A stretch of 64,000 bases of DNA from Holdemania massiliensis AP2 (GTDB taxonomy: Bacteria > Bacillota_I > Bacilli_A > Erysipelotrichales > Erysipelotrichaceae): the NCBI RefSeq assembly GCF_000327285.1, contig NZ_HE998567.1:59136-123135 (forward strand), read 5' to 3'. Under the pieces are notes generated by a model, which searched no databases, was not told the DNA's origin, and saw only the letters and a list, made by a program, of their open reading frames with translations. This document shows, piece by piece, positions 53,242-62,143 of the stretch. The position numbers and the translations under genes are program-made. Numbering within the stretch: position 1 is the first letter of the stretch; each line of letters opens with the position of its first letter.

Positions 53242-56200
53242 TTATCCGTTTCGTTTTTTGCCGCTGTTTCTTTTGACCGTCACCAGCGCCGTGCATCCCA
53301 GAAGCCCGGCCGCCAGCAGCGCCCAAAGCCAGACACTGCTTAAAGCGTTCGGCTGCGAAGCCGCGGAAGAATGGACAGTCAGGGTTATCGTGAAAGCTGC
53401 ATCATCCACAGTATAAGTGATGGCAGCCGTGCCCTCTTTCAGCGCCTTGAAGGTGCAGGTATCGCCGCTTGCGGTCATTTCCAGCAGGTCGCTGTCACAG
53501 CTCCAGACCCCGCCCGCAGGGACTGGCGTCCAGCTCACCGTTTCTCCCGTCATCAGCGTATAGCTCTCGGGCAGACCCGTGACTTCGGCGCTGGCCTGAA
53601 CCTTGAATACGGCGTAAGGGGACAGGCTGGAGAAGGTGCCGGCGGCCATGCCGTTTTGGACGGTAACCGTCCGGCTTTCCAAGACTTTTTCATGGCAGTG
53701 GAGAATCTCAACGGTCTGTCCGCTGTACGTTTCTCCCACTGGAATTTCTACTTGAAGCTCACCTTTATACTTACCCGATTTCAGGCTGAGGTCAAAAAGT
53801 ATAATCAGCTCGCCTTTTTTCTGCCGCTCGCGGATGCCGTCGCACCCGTCGCAATCTCCCTCAAGGTGCGGCAGCTTATCTCCAGCCTCCAGAACCGCGC
53901 CGTCTGTGAATAAGCCGCTCACCCGCACGCCGGAAGGATCGGTCAAGGTCTGGTCGGTATAATCCAAGGCATGTGAAACGCTGTTCTTTTTCTGGAATGC
54001 GGCGGTAACCACGGTCGCCTGCGCCGGCATTGTAAAGGTTGTGCTGAGGCTGCCTGAATTGGCAAAACGGCCTCCGTTTGAGGAGCTCCAGCCGGCAAAT
54101 TCATAGCCAGCGTCAGCCTGGGCCTGCAGGAAAACCGGCGATTCCGCTGGGTAGCTGCCGTTAGTTCCCGTTATGATCGTTCCGCCCGCGCCGGCCTGAA
54201 TGGTCAGACTGTAAACGGGGTCAGGAGCCGGATCGGCACCCGCCGGCTGGGATTTCGTGACCTTTACCTGCGCGGTTCCGCTTTGCTTTGTATCAAACAT
54301 CGAAGTGGCCCGGATCGTCAGCACATCCGCACTTTCATCCGGACCGACGGTCATCAACCCCGCTGTGTCGATCTTCGTTTTCGCTGACCGGCTGCCCTCT
54401 ACCGTCCATTGAACACGGTCATCTGCGCCGCTCACCACCGCTACGCTGACGCGGAACTGGTGCTGCTTGCCCTGACTGACGGTAACACTTGCAGGACTCA
54501 CCGTTAAGCCTGTGACCGCGGGCGGCAGGACCGTAACGCTTGTACTAGCCTTCACCTTACCCAACAAACCATTTTCATGGACACTTTCCGCCTGAATAGT
54601 GAGGGTATCCGCACTTTCATCGGCGCCCACGCTCAGGCGGCCCATTGCGTCGATCACCGTCTTGCTTGAATGATTGCCGCTCACCGCCCAAATGACCGTA
54701 TCCTCAACCGGACAATCCGAAGTACTGACGTTCTTAACATCAGCGTCAAACTGCAGTGTGCCGCCTTTTTCAACGGTGGAAGCCGATGGCATGATCTCTA
54801 CGCCTGTCACACCCGCGACAGTCAAGGTGCCGATCCTCGCCTGCACAGATTGGTTATGCTCTGTTTCCTCACTTTTGAGCTTGATGTCATAGATTCCCGG
54901 AATCAGGTTCATAAAATTCAGTCCTCCCACACTGAAAGTAGGCGTATCATCGTAGGCGTTGATCTGACCGGACATCAATACTTTATCGCTGATTGTTACT
55001 GTATACGAAATCGTTTCCGGATAGCCCTCCTTACCACTTATCAGCATCAGCTGCAAGCCCGCAGAATCACCCGCATATCTTGCTGAATGATTGTTATCGG
55101 CGAACACCGGCTTATACTTCTCGATATGTGCTGTGCCCAGAGTGAGATCAAACCCCTCAATTCGCTCATTACCCGGGGAGGATAGTTTAATCGGATAATC
55201 CCCCGCCGGCAGGCTGTTGAGGTCGGCAGCAGAGAGATATTGAGTAAACTTCTTTCCATCTTTTACGCCAAAATTCACCTGCCAGGTAAACGCTAATGAT
55301 CCGATGGAATGAGTAACTTCGACACTATCTTCTTTTTCACAGAGCAAGCTGTAAATGACGTGCCTGTCACCGACATCCTTCACCTTGGCAGTGAAATCCT
55401 CGCCGCCATTGCCGCTAATAGCTACAACTTTCAGCTGATACTTCTCGATATGCGCTGTCCCCAGTGTAAGATCGAACCCCTCGACTTGATCATTCCCCGG
55501 GGAGGATAGTTTGATCGGATAATCCCCTGCCGGCAGGTTGTTGAGGTCGGCACTGTCCAAAGTCTGTTTGTATTGGCCAAAAGAAATATTGTCAGTAACC
55601 CTTACTTGTCCGATGGAATACGTCACTTCGATACTTTTGGGCATGTCGGGTGGTAACCTGAAATCGACATCCCTGTTACCGACGTCCCCTACTTTAGCGG
55701 TGAAATCCGCGCTGCCATCACCGCCAATAATATCAACTTTCGGCTGATACTTCTCCTCGATATGTGCTGTGCCCAGGGTGAGATCGAACCCCTCAACTTG
55801 ATCACTACCCGGGGAGGATAGTTTGATCGGATAATCCCCCGCCGGCAGGCTGTTGAGCCTGGCAGCGTCACAAAGAAAGTCGTTTCCGCCAAATGTGCTA
55901 GAATAACACTTGCCAGTAACACTTACCTGTCCGATGGAATACGTCGCTTGAATACTTTTGGGCATGCCGCGTGGCAAGTAGAATATGACATTCCTGTCAC
56001 CGACGTCCCCTACTTTAGCTGTGAAATCCGCGATGCCGTTGCCGCTAGTAATATCAACTTTCGGCTGATACTTGCTGACGATGATGTCATGAGAGAAAGT
56101 TCTCTCTTGGCCATTGTCATATATAACATTCAGTCTAACAGTATTTTTCCCTGCAGTTGTAAACGTATAGTTAGAAACGTTAGTATCTATACTCACTATC

Positions 56201-56415
56201 CGCGCGCCGTTAGGCCATGTCCAAGTCCACTGGGTCACGGGCTGGCCATGGGAGCTGTCGGTGTCTGGCCCGGTGAAAGTCACACGTTCCCCCACCCGTG
56301 GGTTTTGTGGTTCCCATGTAAAGCCCTCGTCCTCAGCGAAGGCCGTCATGGGCAGCAGCATCAGCACAAATAGTGCTATCCGTGTGATCAGCCTGATTTT
56401 CCTCATTCCGTTCAT
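53242..56415 (-). CDS. Large repeat-rich surface protein, membrane-anchored
   Basis: 1057 residues. A signal peptide (ends TAFA) precedes a PKD-like domain (to about 110) and three tandem repeats of about 100-108 residues (DFTAKVGDVGDR ... SLPAGDYPIKLSSPG ... GFDLTLGTAHIEKY). Next come two Big2-like modules (about 515-690), an InlB-B-repeat-like module (GAGGTIITGTNGSYPAESPVFLQAQADAGYEFAGWS), beta-rich domains and a C-terminal helix with a basic tail (VKRNSGKKRNG). There is no LPxTG. Start is ATG 56415 after GGAGGAGA. Adhesin-like or structural role is inference. Divergent from the AgrA/AgrC-like system. Confidence 0.85.
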   Translation of the reverse strand: MNGMRKIRLITRIALFVLMLLPMTAFAEDEGFTWEPQNPRVGERVTFTGPDTDSSHGQPVTQWTWTWPNGARIVSIDTNVSNYTFTTAGKNTVRLNVIYDNGQERTFSHDIIVSKYQPKVDITSGNGIADFTAKVGDVGDRNVIFYLPRGMPKSIQATYSIGQVSVTGKCYSSTFGGNDFLCDAARLNSLPAGDYPIKLSSPGSDQVEGFDLTLGTAHIEEKYQPKVDIIGGDGSADFTAKVGDVGNRDVDFRLPPDMPKSIEVTYSIGQVRVTDNISFGQYKQTLDSADLNNLPAGDYPIKLSSPGNDQVEGFDLTLGTAHIEKYQLKVVAISGNGGEDFTAKVKDVGDRHVIYSLLCEKEDSVEVTHSIGSLAFTWQVNFGVKDGKKFTQYLSAADLNSLPAGDYPIKLSSPGNERIEGFDLTLGTAHIEKYKPVFADNNHSARYAGDSAGLQLMLISGKEGYPETISYTVTISDKVLMSGQINAYDDTPTFSVGGLNFMNLIPGIYDIKLKSEETEHNQSVQARIGTLTVAGVTGVEIMPSASTVEKGGTLQFDADVKNVSTSDCPVEDTVIWAVSGNHSSKTVIDAMGRLSVGADESADTLTIQAESVHENGLLGKVKASTSVTVLPPAVTGLTVSPASVTVSQGKQHQFRVSVAVVSGADDRVQWTVEGSRSAKTKIDTAGLMTVGPDESADVLTIRATSMFDTKQSGTAQVKVTKSQPAGADPAPDPVYSLTIQAGAGGTIITGTNGSYPAESPVFLQAQADAGYEFAGWSSSNGGRFANSGSLSTTFTMPAQATVVTAAFQKKNSVSHALDYTDQTLTDPSGVRVSGLFTDGAVLEAGDKLPHLEGDCDGCDGIRERQKKGELIILFDLSLKSGKYKGELQVEIPVGETYSGQTVEILHCHEKVLESRTVTVQNGMAAGTFSSLSPYAVFKVQASAEVTGLPESYTLMTGETVSWTPVPAGGVWSCDSDLLEMTASGDTCTFKALKEGTAAITYTVDDAAFTITLTVHSSAASQPNALSSVWLWALLAAGLLGCTALVTVKRNSGKKRNG
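55120..56075 (-). repeat. Three tandem coding repeats of about 310-325 bases
   Basis: The block CCCGGGGAGGATAGTTT recurs at about 55172, 55497 and 55808 (periods near 325 and 311), with near-identical flanks coding SLPAGDYPIKLSSPG and GFDLTLGTAHIEKY. High DNA identity indicates recent duplication or gene conversion. Confidence 0.85.
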
Positions 56416-56744
56416 TTGTTTCTCCTCCTTTGCCGCTAGAGCGCCGTCTGGCGATCCTATAAAACAGCGGGCCGAGGGATGTTTGTCTTGCCTAGGCAGG
56501 AGGCAAGACAAGGGGTACCCCTTGGGCGCAGCCTTTAGTTTCACGAAGGACGCTTTTCGGCTCCCGTGATTTTATGTAATTTCATTATCGCAATTTTATC
56601 GCTTGGAGGCCATCGAAAAAGCCTAAGCCGTTCCCCCGCAGCCTGAGCCGGTGTTATTGGCCGCAGGACAGCCGCTTTCCATGATATAATGACCTTGACA
56701 AGTTATCAATTCGATGATTCATCTTGCGGAAGGGAGGAAGAAAC
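56416..56744. promoter_or_regulatory. Divergent control region, surface protein and LytTR system
   Basis: Contains a hairpin TTGTCTTGCC/GGCAAGACAA (56483-56492, 56502-56511) and a palindrome GGGGTACCCC (56512-56521) in the leader of the surface gene. On the regulator side are direct repeats GCCTAAGCCG (56621-56630) and GCCTGAGCCG (56641-56650), 20 bases apart, upstream of TGATATAAT (56692-56700). Such spacing suits a LytTR regulator, so autoregulation or control of both genes is plausible. Confidence 0.6.
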
Positions 56745-57458
56745 ATGATGGCTGTGATCTGCGACGATCGGGCGGCCGATCGGGAAATCCTGCTCGGGTT
56801 TTGCGCCCGGTACGCGAAGGAAAAGCATCTGCCCATCGCCAATCTGGAGTTTGAAAATGCCGGGGCGCTGCTGAACAGCCGAGAGGCCAGAAGTGCCGAC
56901 GTGATGTTTCTGGATATCTATATGGACGGGGCGCTGGGAGTCGACGCGGCGCGCATCCTGCGGGGCAAGGGGTATCGGGGAGCGCTGGTCTTCATCACGA
57001 CCAGCACTGAACATTACGCGGACGGTTTCGACGTGGAGGCCGCCCATTATCTCTTGAAGCCGGTCAGCTGGGACGCCTTCTGCGAAGCGATGCGGCGGGT
57101 GCAGAACCGGATGCAGATCACGACGCGAAGGGTGCGGGTCATTGTCGGGCGGGATGAAGTGGATATCGATGTTTCCGGGATTAAGTACATCGAGGTTTAT
57201 GGCCACAAGACCGTGCTGCATACCATCAAGGGCGAGCTGGCGGTAAACCAGTCCTTGTCCGCGTTGGAGAAAGCCTTGGGCGGTGATCCGTTTCTGCGCT
57301 GTTACCGCTACTTTATCGTGAATATGGATTTTGTGAAGCGGTTGAACAAAGATGGCCTTCTCATGCAGGACGGGCGGGAAATTCCGCTTTCCCGGGATGG
57401 CCGCGCCGCTCTGAAAAGCCGGTACATGGCGTATGTGTTCGCACGGATGGAGGAATGA
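56745..57458 (+). CDS. LytTR-family response regulator, AgrA-like
   Basis: 237 residues. The receiver domain (MMAVICDDRAADREILLGF, phospho-acceptor in DVMFLDIYMDG, lysine in LLKPVSW) is followed by a LytTR DNA-binding domain (about 130-237; VDIDVSGIKYIEVYGHKTVLHT, FLRCYRYFIVNMDFVK). AAGGGAGG serves ATG 56745. Partner of the sensor kinase next door; no agrB or agrD is seen nearby. Confidence 0.9.
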   Translation: MMAVICDDRAADREILLGFCARYAKEKHLPIANLEFENAGALLNSREARSADVMFLDIYMDGALGVDAARILRGKGYRGALVFITTSTEHYADGFDVEAAHYLLKPVSWDAFCEAMRRVQNRMQITTRRVRVIVGRDEVDIDVSGIKYIEVYGHKTVLHTIKGELAVNQSLSALEKALGGDPFLRCYRYFIVNMDFVKRLNKDGLLMQDGREIPLSRDGRAALKSRYMAYVFARMEE

Positions 57459-57460
57459 GA

Positions 57461-58801
57461 ATGGAAGCGATTTTTTCCGAGTATCTCATATGGGTTATTG
57501 ACATAGCGATGACCATCTTCTTTTGTCTTTATGTCCTCAAAGAACGCCTGCGGGTGCGGACGTCGATCTTGTGCGGACTGGCGGCAGCGCTGACCCTTTT
57601 CGGGGCTGCCGCAAGCCTTGGCGCGGCGCTCTATGTCAATGATTGGCTCCCTATCGCGATAGATTATACTTTTACTGCGCTTCCGGCGTGGCTTATAGCC
57701 GGCATACTTCTTTTGCGGTGGGCCTGCAATGAAAGCTGGAGCCGTCTGGTCTTTGTCCTGCTTCTCTCAATTCAGACCCTTCAATTCTGTCAGGCTGTGA
57801 CGTATTTACTATACGGACTTTTCTTTCCAGCTTTAGCGGAGGGAATGTTTACCATCGCCGACATCTTAGGCTTCGGCATCCCGCGCCTGCTGATTACCCT
57901 GCCGCTGGCGGTCTTTTGTCAAAAGCTTTATCAAAAGCTTTTGGCAGCTGAATCCAAACAGCATTCCCGGCTGTGGGTCATTCCCCTGTTTTTTGTATTC
58001 TTATATTTCATGCAGAGCAACCTTTATTTCGTCAGCAACAATTTCACGATGGCCAACGGTTTTCGCATCATCATTTGCCTGTGTGCCTTTGTGACTTATT
58101 CCCAGATGGCTTCCGCCGTATTTCAGGCGGCCAACGCGGCAAAGGAAGCGGAAATCCGCGCCCAGCTTGCCCACCAGCTTGATTTACAGCGGGCGCGGGT
58201 GGAGGATCTGGAGAGCCACTCGGAGGAGATGAAGCGGATCCGTCATGACCGCAGACAGCACGTGCAGGTGCTGCGGGGCTTGCTGGAAAAGGGAGAGGTC
58301 AAGGAAGCGCTTGCTTATCTTAAGGATTATGAAGGGAGTATGGCCGAGGCGATCCAGCCGCCGCTGTGCGAAAACTTGGTGGCCGATACCCTCTGCCGCC
58401 GCTATGAAGCGCTGGCAAAGCAGGCGGGCGTGAAGGTTTTCATCAACGCGTCGCTGCCTAAGGATTCAGGTATCGCGGGCAGTGATCTGGCGGTTATCCT
58501 GGGCAATCTGTGGGAAAATGCCGTGGCCGCCGCCCTGGACGCAGCTGCCGACCGAAGATTTATCCGGCTGCGTATACAGATTCGGGAGGAACAAATCTTA
58601 ATCCGCATGGAAAACGGCTACAGCGGTGTGATCTGTCATGAGGGAGGGCGTTTTTTGTCCGGCAAGCCAGGCCGGAATAACGCCGAAGGCGTAGGCATCA
58701 ACAGCGTCCGGGCGATGGCGGAACGCTACGGTGGGCTGGCTGACTTCACCTGCACCCCGGACACCTTTACCGCTTCGGTGCTGCTGTACGCCGTCAGGTG
58801 A
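57461..58801 (+). CDS. GHKL sensor histidine kinase, AgrC-like
   Basis: 446 residues: about six membrane helices (1-225), a coiled linker, a histidine box (RIRHDRRQHVQVLRGLLEKGE) and a GHKL ATPase with N-box LAVILGNLWENAVAAAL and G-box GVGINSVRAMAERYGG. ATG 57461 lies 7 bases after GGAGG; ATG 57455 overlaps the regulator stop but sits too close. Peptide sensing, as in AgrC, is inference. Confidence 0.9.
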   Translation: MEAIFSEYLIWVIDIAMTIFFCLYVLKERLRVRTSILCGLAAALTLFGAAASLGAALYVNDWLPIAIDYTFTALPAWLIAGILLLRWACNESWSRLVFVLLLSIQTLQFCQAVTYLLYGLFFPALAEGMFTIADILGFGIPRLLITLPLAVFCQKLYQKLLAAESKQHSRLWVIPLFFVFLYFMQSNLYFVSNNFTMANGFRIIICLCAFVTYSQMASAVFQAANAAKEAEIRAQLAHQLDLQRARVEDLESHSEEMKRIRHDRRQHVQVLRGLLEKGEVKEALAYLKDYEGSMAEAIQPPLCENLVADTLCRRYEALAKQAGVKVFINASLPKDSGIAGSDLAVILGNLWENAVAAALDAAADRRFIRLRIQIREEQILIRMENGYSGVICHEGGRFLSGKPGRNNAEGVGINSVRAMAERYGGLADFTCTPDTFTASVLLYAVR

Positions 58802-59415
58802 ATGATGTTTGGCTTATCGAGCCAGTGAGTGACTGCCCAAACATTTGTTCAGTGGCAAAGAAAGAAACAGCGGATCAAAAACAGATTGTGATAAAGCAGG
58901 GATGAAGGCAAAGAAGATCTTTGCAGCCAATGGGACTAACACTATAATCTTCGTGAAAGTGAGCGGTGAATTCGTGATGAAGTCCGGATTATATCAAACA
59001 AACAGGGAGAGAAATGAAAAAATAGGGATGATCCCAGCGGAATGGTTTTGGCATCCTGAAACTGGATTGATATTCCACTTTCCTCTAGGACGGACTGATG
59101 ATCCTGAATCGACTTAAAACAATGGGCAGCGCAGGGAATGGATAGCGCGGTATTTGCATTTTTGACAGCCAATTCCATACAAAAAGAACCAGACAAACCC
59201 ATGGAAGGGCAGACTGGTTTTTTGCGATGATCTTCATGCCGGAAGACTTGGATTCTGATCTTTTCTTATAAAGTTCTTGCATTATTCACCCATTTTTCTT
59301 GGCCACCCGTCGTTCGTCTACTTTCTTTCTAGTTTTCTTGCTTTTATTCTTTTCTTCATAGTAAAAGGCTGTAATGTTTTGGTTTTTTACCTTGCGTTAC
59401 AGCCTGCTGAGAAAA
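58802..59415. other. Gene-free stretch between the sensor kinase and pncB
   Basis: About 600 bases without a convincing gene. A perfect 8-base inverted repeat ATGTTTGG/CCAAACAT (58805-58812, 58837-58844) follows the kinase stop and may end that transcript. A 90-codon plus-strand frame from 58845 has no good start or family resemblance. Confidence 0.5.
59187..59225 (+). terminator. Terminator in the kinase-pncB gap
   Basis: AACCAG (59187-59192) pairs with CTGGTT (59214-59219), with an inner CCC/GGG, then T residues. Confidence 0.55.
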
Positions 59416-60858
59416 TTAGATTTTTATTGTGTTTTTTTCAATCAGTTCCTGTTTCAAATCGTAGAGCTTGCGGGAATAATCGACATAATAACGATGCGGA
59501 TAACGCAGCCGCTTGACTTCTTCCCACAATGTATTCATTTGCTGCATACAGTAATTCTTGACTTCTTCTGTTGACGGAACGTTGTAAATTAATTTTCCAT
59601 GATCAAAAATCTGAACCTGCAGCTCACGCATTTCATAGTTCTTGATCCGCTTTTGTTTCCATGGCGCCTGCGGATCAAATAATACATATTCATCCTCCGG
59701 AATTACCTCATCGCGCAGCGCCAGCAGATCAGCGATCGCCTGATGATTCTCCTTATCGTAGAAGCGGATGATTTTCTTAAAACCGGGGTTGGTCAGCTTT
59801 TCCACATTGCCGCTGATCTTAATCTTCGGAATGATCTGTCCGTCTTTTTCATGTGCGACAACTTTGTAGACGCCGCCCAAGACAGGTGTGGATTTGGCGG
59901 TAATCATATTTTCGCCAACGCCGAATGTATCGATCTTCGCGTCCTGCATGATCAGATCGTCGATTAAGAATTCGTCCAGCGAATTGGAAACGACAACCTT
60001 GCAGTCTGTTAGACCGGCAGCGTCCAGCATTTTCCGTGCTTTCTTTGACAGATAAGCCAGATCGCCGCTGTCAATTCGGATCCCTTTTAAACGATGACCC
60101 TTCGGAATTAATTCCTCCTGGGCTACTTTAATCGCGTTGGGAATGCCGGAATGCAGCGTGTCATAGGTATCGACAAGTAGAATACAATTGTCCGGGGAAA
60201 CTCGGGCATAGCTCCGGAAGGCTTCCAGCTCGCTGTCGTGCAGCTGAACGTAGCTGTGGGCGATCGTCCCACTGACGGGAACAGCGTATTTCTGTCCAGC
60301 AATCGTGCAGGCAGAACCTGCGCATCCTGCGATATAGGCGCCGCGGGCACCTTCCGCGGCCGCATCATAGCCATGAGCCCGGCGTGTTCCGAATTCCAGA
60401 ACAGCCCGTCCCTTGCTGGCGCGAACAATACGGTAGGCTTTAGTGGTTGTCAAGGTTGGGTAATTGATGCACAGAAGCAGAATTGTTTCCAGAATCTGCG
60501 CCTGGATCAAGGTGCCGCGAATCGTAACCAGCGGTTCGTTGGCAAAGACCGGCGTCCCTTCCGGAATTGCCCAGACGTCGACGTCCATTGTCATGGTTTT
60601 CAGATAATGCAGGAAATCCTCGTCAAAACAGCCTGTTTGCCGCAGATAATCTATCTGAGCCTCTGTGTAATGAAAATTCTGAACGAAATCGATAAACCGA
60701 TGCAGACCGTTTAAAATTAAGAAACCGCCGCCGTCCGGTATCGTCCGCACGAACATGTCAAAATAGGCGATTTCCTCATGCTTGTTTTCTTTAAAGTACG
60801 CATAGGCCATCGTGTACTCGTAAAAATCGGTTAAAAGCATTAAATCCTCAGGCTGCAT
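59416..60858 (-). CDS. pncB: Nicotinate phosphoribosyltransferase
   Basis: 480 residues (MLLTDFYEYTMAYAYF, FEFGTRRAHG-type EFGTRRAHGYDAAAEGARGAYIAG, RIDSGDLAYLSKKAR), the enzyme joining nicotinic acid to PRPP for NAD salvage. ATG lies 3 bases after the pncA stop with AAGGAGG upstream. Forms an operon with pncA. The product NaMN is the substrate of the NadD domain at 16159. Confidence 0.95.
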   Translation of the reverse strand: MQPEDLMLLTDFYEYTMAYAYFKENKHEEIAYFDMFVRTIPDGGGFLILNGLHRFIDFVQNFHYTEAQIDYLRQTGCFDEDFLHYLKTMTMDVDVWAIPEGTPVFANEPLVTIRGTLIQAQILETILLLCINYPTLTTTKAYRIVRASKGRAVLEFGTRRAHGYDAAAEGARGAYIAGCAGSACTIAGQKYAVPVSGTIAHSYVQLHDSELEAFRSYARVSPDNCILLVDTYDTLHSGIPNAIKVAQEELIPKGHRLKGIRIDSGDLAYLSKKARKMLDAAGLTDCKVVVSNSLDEFLIDDLIMQDAKIDTFGVGENMITAKSTPVLGGVYKVVAHEKDGQIIPKIKISGNVEKLTNPGFKKIIRFYDKENHQAIADLLALRDEVIPEDEYVLFDPQAPWKQKRIKNYEMRELQVQIFDHGKLIYNVPSTEEVKNYCMQQMNTLWEEVKRLRYPHRYYVDYSRKLYDLKQELIEKNTIKI

Positions 60859-60861
60859 TTG

Positions 60862-61461
60862 TTATTCCTCCTTGCCGCCAACGACATGAATTCCGGCGTT
60901 GGCCATCAATTTCAAAGCCCAATGACCGTAATCTTCAGCGCTGTGATTTTCAGCGTCAAAAGTTGCGACTTGATTCCTTGGGACAATGACCTCAATTCCC
61001 AGATTATTCTGATTAATATACCCTTTTAAAGATAAGGCAAACTGCAGAACGCAGATATCTGTGCAGCAGCCGACAATCATAACCGAACGTAAATTTGTCA
61101 TCTGCTGGAACACTTCCAGAAAATCCGGCTGAACAAATCCGTTGGTCGAATTCTTATCCAGAATGATAAATTGATCGGCAAAAGGCTTCAGCTCGTCAAT
61201 CAGTTCACTTTCTTCGCTGTTTTTCAAGCAATGCGGCGGAAAGCTGGAAAATTCCATGGCGTTTTCATTGTGACAGTCACGGAAGGCAAGGACAGGGAAA
61301 TTCCAGTTTAAATAGTTTTTTACTGTGTCCAGCACAGCCGGGGTGATCTGGTCAATTTTAGAATCTGCTAAGGCTCCGGTATGGATAAAGCCGTTGATCA
61401 TGTCGACGACGACCAACAAGGACTGGTCGTCTTTTTCTCTGAGAAAAAGTTCTGTTTTCAT
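60862..61461 (-). CDS. pncA: Nicotinamidase-type cysteine hydrolase
   Basis: 199-residue isochorismatase-fold protein. Catalytic Asp in VVVDMINGF, the FRDCHNENAMEFSSFPPHC metal region and the catalytic cysteine in VGCCTDICVLQFAL. Deamidates nicotinamide to nicotinate. ATG 61461 has GAGG upstream; the longer frame adds 13 residues without support. Adjacent to pncB, which uses its product. Confidence 0.88.
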   Translation of the reverse strand: MKTELFLREKDDQSLLVVVDMINGFIHTGALADSKIDQITPAVLDTVKNYLNWNFPVLAFRDCHNENAMEFSSFPPHCLKNSEESELIDELKPFADQFIILDKNSTNGFVQPDFLEVFQQMTNLRSVMIVGCCTDICVLQFALSLKGYINQNNLGIEVIVPRNQVATFDAENHSAEDYGHWALKLMANAGIHVVGGKEE

Positions 61462-61744
61462 CTCTTTGGCCTCTTTTCTTCTTTGCTTATTGTTTATCAT
61501 AACAAAATTTTCAAACGATGAAAACGAAATCGTTGGATTTTGCCGGGTTTTTTCACTTCACGGTGAATTTGTTATTCCAATGATCAGCTCCTTAACTTTC
61601 ATTATAGCCGAAGGCGCGAAAAAAACTGCGGTTAAAAGCGCCGGCAGAGCTTTGCGAGCAGATTTACAAGACCGGCATCAGGAAAGATTTTCTGTTTTTT
61701 GCCGGGAAAGTGGGATATACTAAGTAACAAAGGAGGAACGTTTG

Positions 61745-62143
61745 ATGAGATCAGAAACACTATGCAAAAATGTTGAAATTCATATTCTGGAAACCGGAAA
61801 ATTTAAGGACGTCATCCTGTCATTCCGTTTTTTTAATGAGCTGAAAACCCCGGACAGCTGGGTCAGAACAGTCTTGGCTCTGATGCTGGCGGACCGGTGT
61901 GAAAAATATCCGACAAAGCGGGAAGTTTCGTGCTGCCTGGACGGGCTGTATGGAGCAAGCGCATCCGCCCGCACAACGACGTATGGTCAGGGACAGATTT
62001 TAGAATTCCGAATTAAGACCTTAAATGAAAAATATGTCGGCGGTGATTTGCTTCAGCGGCAGATTGCGCTGGCCTCCGAGTTTCTGCTGCATCCGTTAAA
62101 ACCGAAGGACAGCTGTCCGAGGCTTTATTTAAGGAAGCCATGA
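61745..62143 (+). CDS. M16-family peptidase, YmfF-like, N-terminal part (frameshifted)
   Basis: 132 residues. It starts MRSETLCKNVEIHILETGKFKDVILSFRFF and lacks the HxxEH zinc motif, as expected for the inactive YmfF partner. AAAGGAGG serves ATG 61745. After HPLK it goes out of frame at an A4 run (62098-62101); one more A would rejoin EGQLSEALFKEAMINLKAM in the next part. The stop overlaps ATG 62140 (ATGA). Confidence 0.85.
   Translation: MRSETLCKNVEIHILETGKFKDVILSFRFFNELKTPDSWVRTVLALMLADRCEKYPTKREVSCCLDGLYGASASARTTTYGQGQILEFRIKTLNEKYVGGDLLQRQIALASEFLLHPLKPKDSCPRLYLRKP

Noticed and set aside
56483-56521. Invertible promoter (phase-variation switch) hypothesis
   Set aside because: Inverted arms are only 9 bases apart and no invertase gene is near; simple hairpin is more likely.
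58845-59117. 90-codon plus-strand frame
   Set aside because: TTG start without ribosome site and starts inside a hairpin; no recognisable domain.
61514-61534. AACGAT/ATCGTT inverted repeat upstream of pncA as NAD-regulator site
   Set aside because: Only six bases per arm, and I cannot match it with confidence to a known NiaR or NrtR box.
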